Below are positions 41,230 through 42,133 of a stretch of 42,133 nucleotides of DNA, in pieces (the stretch's first letter is position 1; each line of letters opens with the position of its first letter). The notes under the pieces are model-generated. The model was not told where the DNA came from. It searched no databases and worked only from the letters and a program-made list of their open reading frames with translations. Source of the stretch: Candolleomyces eurysporus (taxonomy: Eukaryota; Basidiomycota; Agaricomycetes; Agaricales; Psathyrellaceae); the NCBI GenBank assembly GCA_027579435.1, contig JANBPK010001531.1:1-42133 (forward strand), in the 5' to 3' direction. The position numbers were made by a program, and so were the translations under genes.

Positions 41230-42133
41230 GGGGATGTCCACAATGGCGCTTAGCTGGGCAATCACTCTCATCATTGCATCCAGCAGCATGGGCAGGGCCA
41301 TCACTGCCATCATTGCTAGTTTGGTGAGTGGCAAAAGGATGACAACCAGACCCAAGGTGTCCACTGCGGCATCTGGCAGCATGGGCAAGGCCATCACTGT
41401 CACTGTTATCATTGTCATCTTTGCCTGCATTGCAAGCAGAAGCAAGAGCTGTGGTAGAGGGATAGCAAGCAGGCGCAAGACGTCTGCTGTGGTGTCTGGT
41501 GGTACAGGTAGGGTGGTTGCCATTGTCATTGCTGCTGTTGTTGTTGTCTTTGTCTGCACGTCGAGCAGTGGCAACTGAGGGACGGCGGTTGGCAACGCGG
41601 GCAGGACCATTGCTATCATTGTTGCTGTCGTTGTCTTGGTCTACACTTCAGGTGGCTGCTGCAGCAGAGGGATGGCAGTTGGCCGCATGGGCAGGATTGT
41701 CGCTATCATCATCATCTTCATTGTCTTGATCTATGTGTTGGGCAGTGGCCGCAGTGGAGGGACGGTCAGCAGGCGCTAGGCGCCCACTGTGGCATCTAAC
41801 AGCATGGGCAGGGCGCTTGGTGTTGTCGTTGTGGGCATGTTGAGTGGCAGTGGCAGGGAGACAGTTGGCGGGAGCGTTGCCATCATTGTCTGCTGGTTGA
41901 AAGGCAGCAGCAGGGGGATGGTCAGCAGGCGTAACACATCTGCTGCGACACTTGCTGGCATTGGGAGGGGCCTCATTGTTGTGTTCATATGCTGGTCGAG
42001 CAGCGGCACAGTCGGCGGGCATGACACATCCACTGTGATAGGCATTGGGAAGGGCATCATCTTCGTGTGCTGGTTGAGCAGCAGCAGCAGGGGCACGGCC
42101 GGTGGGCGCAACACGTCCACTGCGACAGGCATT
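41230..42133. repeat. Degenerate satellite, ~90-bp units, runs off the window
   Basis: The core GCAGCATGGGCAGGGCCATC and its variants recur at about 41281, 41377, 41501, 41590, 41683, 41800, 41868, 41958, 42042 and 42127 (spacing mostly 84-96 bp). Other shared words are TGTCCACTGCGGCATC, GGGGATGGTCAGCAGGCG and CAGCAGCAGGGGGATG. Long open frames exist on both strands because stops are rare in the repeat. The minus-strand frame reading PADHPPAAAFQPADNDGNAP-type units looks most protein-like, so it may be the repeat region of a gene whose ends are outside the window, but this is unproven. Confidence 0.8.

Noticed and set aside
41234..41729. Hydrophobic plus-strand open frames in the satellite as membrane proteins
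   Set aside because: The Ile/Val/Leu richness comes from repeated ATCATTGTC-type words in a satellite. The frames shift between units and have no start context.

Overview
This window looks like nuclear DNA of an agaricomycete (mushroom-forming basidiomycete). The signs are short GT..AG introns of about 41-75 bp in nearly every recognisable gene, a NACHT protein and a multi-pass membrane protein of types abundant in Agaricomycetes, a ricin-B (beta-trefoil) lectin family, and Plavaka and KDZ-associated transposon proteins typical of that class. There are no operons or bacterial ribosome binding sites. No species is claimed.

Layout. 1-1.07 kb: a dispersed repeat and a MITE-like inverted-repeat element. 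1.47-4.1 kb (-): a NACHT ATPase with an internally duplicated post-NACHT module. 4.1-7.4 kb: degenerate GC-rich repeats and unresolved coding relics. 7.42-9.18 kb (+): a complete six-exon membrane protein. 9.2-21.4 kb: a patchwork of segmental duplications around a beta-trefoil lectin, with two nearly identical intact genes (13.13-13.80 and 18.64-19.31 kb, both -), two truncated lectin 5' ends facing each other as a hairpin (12.4-12.75 kb), a tRNA-Glu(UUC), and duplicated or inverted relics of at least one unrecognised gene.

From about 21.9 to 34.6 kb the DNA is AT-rich and transposon-dominated: a 34-bp minisatellite, a truncated Ty1/copia fragment, a gag-like open frame, a ~123-bp tandem repeat, a small intact two-intron gene with a good TATA box (30.04-30.44 kb), a decayed KDZ-associated cysteine-cluster gene, and a TE-type gene in which one exon plus its intron is tandemly triplicated. 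At about 34.63 kb the composition changes abruptly to GC-richer DNA. This holds what appears to be an intact Plavaka transposase (nine exons, every splice phase consistent, 958 codons) divergent from a seven-exon companion gene on the other strand (38.47-40.78 kb). The window ends in a long degenerate satellite of about 90-bp units.

Links between the genes. The NACHT protein is of the kind proposed as fungal innate-immunity or self/non-self receptors, and cytoplasmic beta-trefoil lectins of mushrooms are established anti-nematode and anti-insect defence proteins, so the left half reads as an accessory defence-type region being reshaped by duplication. The right half is a nest of mobile elements. 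The most actionable observations are the intact Plavaka/companion pair, the recently duplicated lectin pair, the facing lectin 5' ends, the small gene hidden among transposons and the tandem exon amplification.
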